The translations under genes and the position numbers were made by a program. Shown piece by piece: positions 60,810 through 64,000 of a stretch of DNA of 64,000 bases. Each line of letters begins with the position of its first letter. The stretch's first letter is position 1. Source of the DNA: Cycas panzhihuaensis (taxonomy: Eukaryota; Cycadophyta); assembly GCA_023213395.1 (NCBI GenBank), contig CM041465.1:190719741-190783740 (forward strand), in the 5' to 3' direction. The notes beneath the pieces are model-generated. The model was not told the DNA's origin. It was given only the letters and a program-made list of their open reading frames with translations, and did no database searches.

Positions 60810-63800
60810 TTTCTTACAATAGCTTCTCTATACAATTCTTCTACTAGGTCTTACTTCTATCTCAAAACATAATCTTAGGTTCATTAACCTCTATAACTAT
60901 TAAACCATAGCTTGAAGTCAAAAGAAATGAAGGATAAAACCTATCTTTAGATGACCACTTAGCATGATATATCATGTAATCATCTAATTTAACATGCAGA
61001 CTAATCACAAATCTATTCCCCCTATGAATCACATAGTTTATAAGCTTATTTTAATCACAAACCCCTTATAAATACACTTCAAACACTTATGTTCTTATTA
61101 TTATAATCTTCATCTAAGATGTATGTAATCAATGCATTCGAATAATCAATGGAAGGCTTCTAACTAATCTAACACTATTCAAGAGATCATACCATAAATA
61201 ACCTTACGAGGTATCATATTAAATAATTATCACAATAACTTCTACCAAAAACATAAGAGGTAAATCCTTACCATGCACCAAACACCTCCACATCTGCATG
61301 ATGGTATGGTTCTTTCATCTGTAACATAATCTTACTGTGGGGCACACAGAACAACTAACTCCTATCTAATACCATGATCAAGGAAAAACTAAATTAAGGT
61401 ATTATATCGCATACCTTTCTATTATCATTTTATTTTTACTATAAATTCACTATAGAATCTATACGAGACTCATTTAGATATACATATATGTTGAATCAAC
61501 TTTTGATAGGCTAGATACCCTATACTACTATCTATTCAACCACCCAAAGTATAATAGTTCATCAAGATTAATAACCACTTATATAAATAGGCCAATAAAT
61601 AACAATTCTAAACATTTCACTTCACACATCTGATGTAAAAATCATTGATATATATTGAATAAAAAACACCATTACATAAAATAAATTAACCCTTGTTTTA
61701 AATATAATGATTAATTTAATACTATTTGCTTGCCCTACTACTCAATATCTCTATAACATACACCCTTTTATCAATTAGTGAAAACTACACTAACATTGAT
61801 ATCTCACCCAATAATCACCACTAACATGCCCTTTTGTTAATCAATGAAAAACTATTAACATTGATATTTTTCCCAAATTACTCATGCAATCACATGCAAC
61901 AAGAACATAACATTACCAGATCACTCAGTTCACCATCAAAATAGCACCTTATATGTACTTCATATCACCATTAAAAAACAAAGTTATATCACACTTTATT
62001 TAATCACCCTAATATACCCACTTGAATAGAGAACCAACTCTCATCTAATGATGTCAAAGGCAACTTAATATATTAAAGGCCGCTTCATATATAAAATAAA
62101 AATTCCACTTAATATATTAATTTAACCTGAGAGACTTAAGGCTATTAAGAGATCAAAATAAATGATATCGAAATAACCACTTAATATAATGGAAAAACCA
62201 CGATCAATAATTAATATATTAACAACCATGATTGATATTGACAATAAAAAAATCACCAACCTTAATACACAAATATCATTTTATGAAAGGGCATAATGTT
62301 ATTAAGGTGATCATTTAGTAATGACAATTTTATTGACTTGCACAAAGAAATGTCAAACTGTATTAATATGATAAAATCACTTCATATAGCACATTGACGG
62401 TGATCAATCATTAATCAAATCAATGTGACTTTGATATCTCAAAATATTGGTAGGAAAAATATATGGAAATTTAAAAATAACATTGATAAAATAAATGGCA
62501 CACTATTTAATATTCAATATATTAACAAGCAATCAAAACTATGAAGAATACCTTTAATATTATTATAAATAATATGACAACCTATGTGTATTTCTCTATA
62601 GTGAATCCTATAAATGTCTTAATCTCTATGTATATATGATGTACAAACCCTTATTAAAGTTATAATGATACCCAACATCCTACAAACATTCCTCTACAAT
62701 GACATCTACAACTTCACTCATACAATTGTGTGTAATCTATGACCAATCCTATGCCTACATCTTTTATGGTGAGCCGCTATGAAGATGTAATCATGGTACT
62801 AGTAAAAACTTATGGTGCAACTTTTGTTATCTCCAACATTGATGATGAACTCATGCATGTAGTGACACTCCTAATTTAGAACCACTTCACTATAAATCCT
62901 ACAGAATATACTCATAATATATTGAGTCTATCATAGCTACAACTTATATGAACATCTCTACATTGAGTAATAGTATCTACAGCTATATCTATTTGCATCT
63001 CCAAGTGCATGTATGGTTACAAACCATGTTCTACATATGCATATTCATAGCTATCATTTCAACTTAATACCTTTGATCCTCCGACCTCAATCATCCCTTT
63101 AAAATTATGATGGTGATATATAAAGGCATCTTATGTAACCATTGCATCCAAACCACTAAGTATAAACATCTCTTGAGGCTACATACTTTTCTAATGCACT
63201 ATTATATGCATCTCAATCATCAATAGTCCTTAATAGTGGAAATAAGGTCTATAACATCTACCTACAAGTTCTCATAATATCTACAATTATCTCCTTTAAA
63301 GTTTAGTAATCGACCTCTCCACCTAACTAATGGTTAGCTATAATTCACCTCAGAGATCTTCCATTACAACCTCCTTCACCAATGACAATACCCTCACTCC
63401 ACCAATGGCTACGCTCTTTAATTCAACTATAAAGTTAGTGGCCACATAAATAAATAGATCTAGCACCTTTTACAAGCTCAAAATATGTATTAATAGCTAG
63501 TAACTAAGTAACTAGGGATTACAATTTTAAAAATAATGGGCACCAGCCTATACTTCATACCTAGATACCTACATAAAATAAAATAGTCTCTTATACCCCT
63601 CTACACATCTCTAAAAACTGATGAATTCCTACAAAATAGATAACTAAAGGTAATAGGAATCTGCACATGATCATTACACCAGCATGGTTGCTCTTTCAAT
63701 TATTAGATAAGTTGATCCTCAAGGATTGAACTAGCACTACCTAGTAACTAATGATTCAAATAATTTATCTAATATTTACCTACTTACTTATGCATAATTG

Positions 63801-63815
63801 TCTACTCTAATACCA
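60810..63815 (-). other. LTR-I 5' interior, no recognised gene
   Basis: AT-rich with many ATTAAT/ATTGAT motifs. A unit of about 67 bp (CCCTTTT...ACATTGATAT) is duplicated near 61765-61880. No gag could be identified. The primer site is at 63800-63815 on the minus strand. Confidence 0.5.
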
Positions 63816-64000
63816 TGTTAAAAAATACCAAATATATAGATAGAATATAGAATCATTTATGTATATAATAAACACAAAATGAACAAGCACACATGGATAG
63901 ATTTGATGTAGGAAACCTTGTGGTAAAAACCCACCATAAAAATATAATATTATTACATTGTTATAAATATGTACTAAGTTTACAGTGGACTTTGTATCAC
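63816..64000 (-). repeat. LTR-I 5' LTR, partial at window end
   Basis: Starts TGTTAAAAAATACC and matches the first roughly 185 bp of 52128-52452. The rest lies outside the window. Confidence 0.85.

Larger units (their letters stand above)
52128..64000 (-). mobile_element. LTR-I: minus-strand LTR element, runs off the window
   Basis: LTR copies at 52128-52452 and from 63816 to the window end share ATAGATTTGATGT and CATAAAAATATAATATTATT. On the minus strand a primer site (TGGTATTAGAGTAGAC) ends exactly at the right LTR, and a purine tract (reverse of TCCCCCATTAATG) abuts the left LTR, so the element is minus and the right LTR is its 5' end. The interior at 52453-53279 holds copia RT and pol-end remnants. 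Copia-3 occupies 53280-60809. The 5' part (60810-63815) has no recognisable gene. Confidence 0.83.

Noticed and set aside
53275-60814. Target duplication for Copia-3
   Set aside because: The flanks AAGAA and TTTCT are not direct repeats; I could not define a duplication.

Overview
This window looks like intergenic heterochromatin from a large, repeat-rich seed-plant nuclear genome. It is AT-rich and CpG-poor, I found no intact host gene, rRNA, tRNA or CRISPR array, and almost everything I can identify is decayed LTR retrotransposon. All primer binding sites I can read resemble the 3' end of plant initiator tRNA-Met (TGGTATCAGAGC-like). The species cannot be fixed from this sequence; a conifer or a large-genome angiosperm would both fit. 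Most reading frames are broken where Gln or Trp codons have become stops (CAA/CAG/TGG to TAA/TAG/TGA), the pattern expected from long-term deamination of methylated cytosine.

Layout. Positions 1-600 hold a 196-bp tandem repeat. 1882-8508 is a Ty3/gypsy element with a chromodomain-like tail (Gypsy-1, + strand). From 10083 to 47525 there is one minus-strand Ty3/gypsy element (Gypsy-host) of about 6.3 kb, split into six pieces by four direct insertions: Gypsy-2 (10570-17532, +), Copia-1 (17714-30193, +), GagLTR-2 (32212-36281, -) and Copia-2 (37270-44911, +). Copia-1 is itself interrupted by GagLTR-1 (19359-26576, +). Continuity of Gypsy-host is supported by its integrase and protease frames, which resume on the far side of the insertions, and by the unnested length. 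52128 to beyond the window end is a minus-strand LTR element (LTR-I), interrupted by Copia-3 (53280-60809, -). 47526-52127 and 8509-10082 are unassigned.

How the parts relate. Copia-1, Copia-2, Copia-3 and Gypsy-2 carried full gag-pol and could once have moved autonomously; Copia-2 is the best preserved. GagLTR-1 and GagLTR-2 have LTRs, a primer site, a polypurine tract and a gag-like frame but no pol, so they probably depended on copia-type partners. GagLTR-1 also carries an antisense fragment that reads as the second half of a PWWP domain, with flanking exon-like frames. This looks like host gene sequence inside a retroelement. GagLTR-2 is flanked by an exactly abutting 373-bp direct duplication of Gypsy-host reverse transcriptase instead of a 5-bp target duplication. 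The two flank copies differ by about 7%, like the two LTRs. These two observations are the most worth checking.
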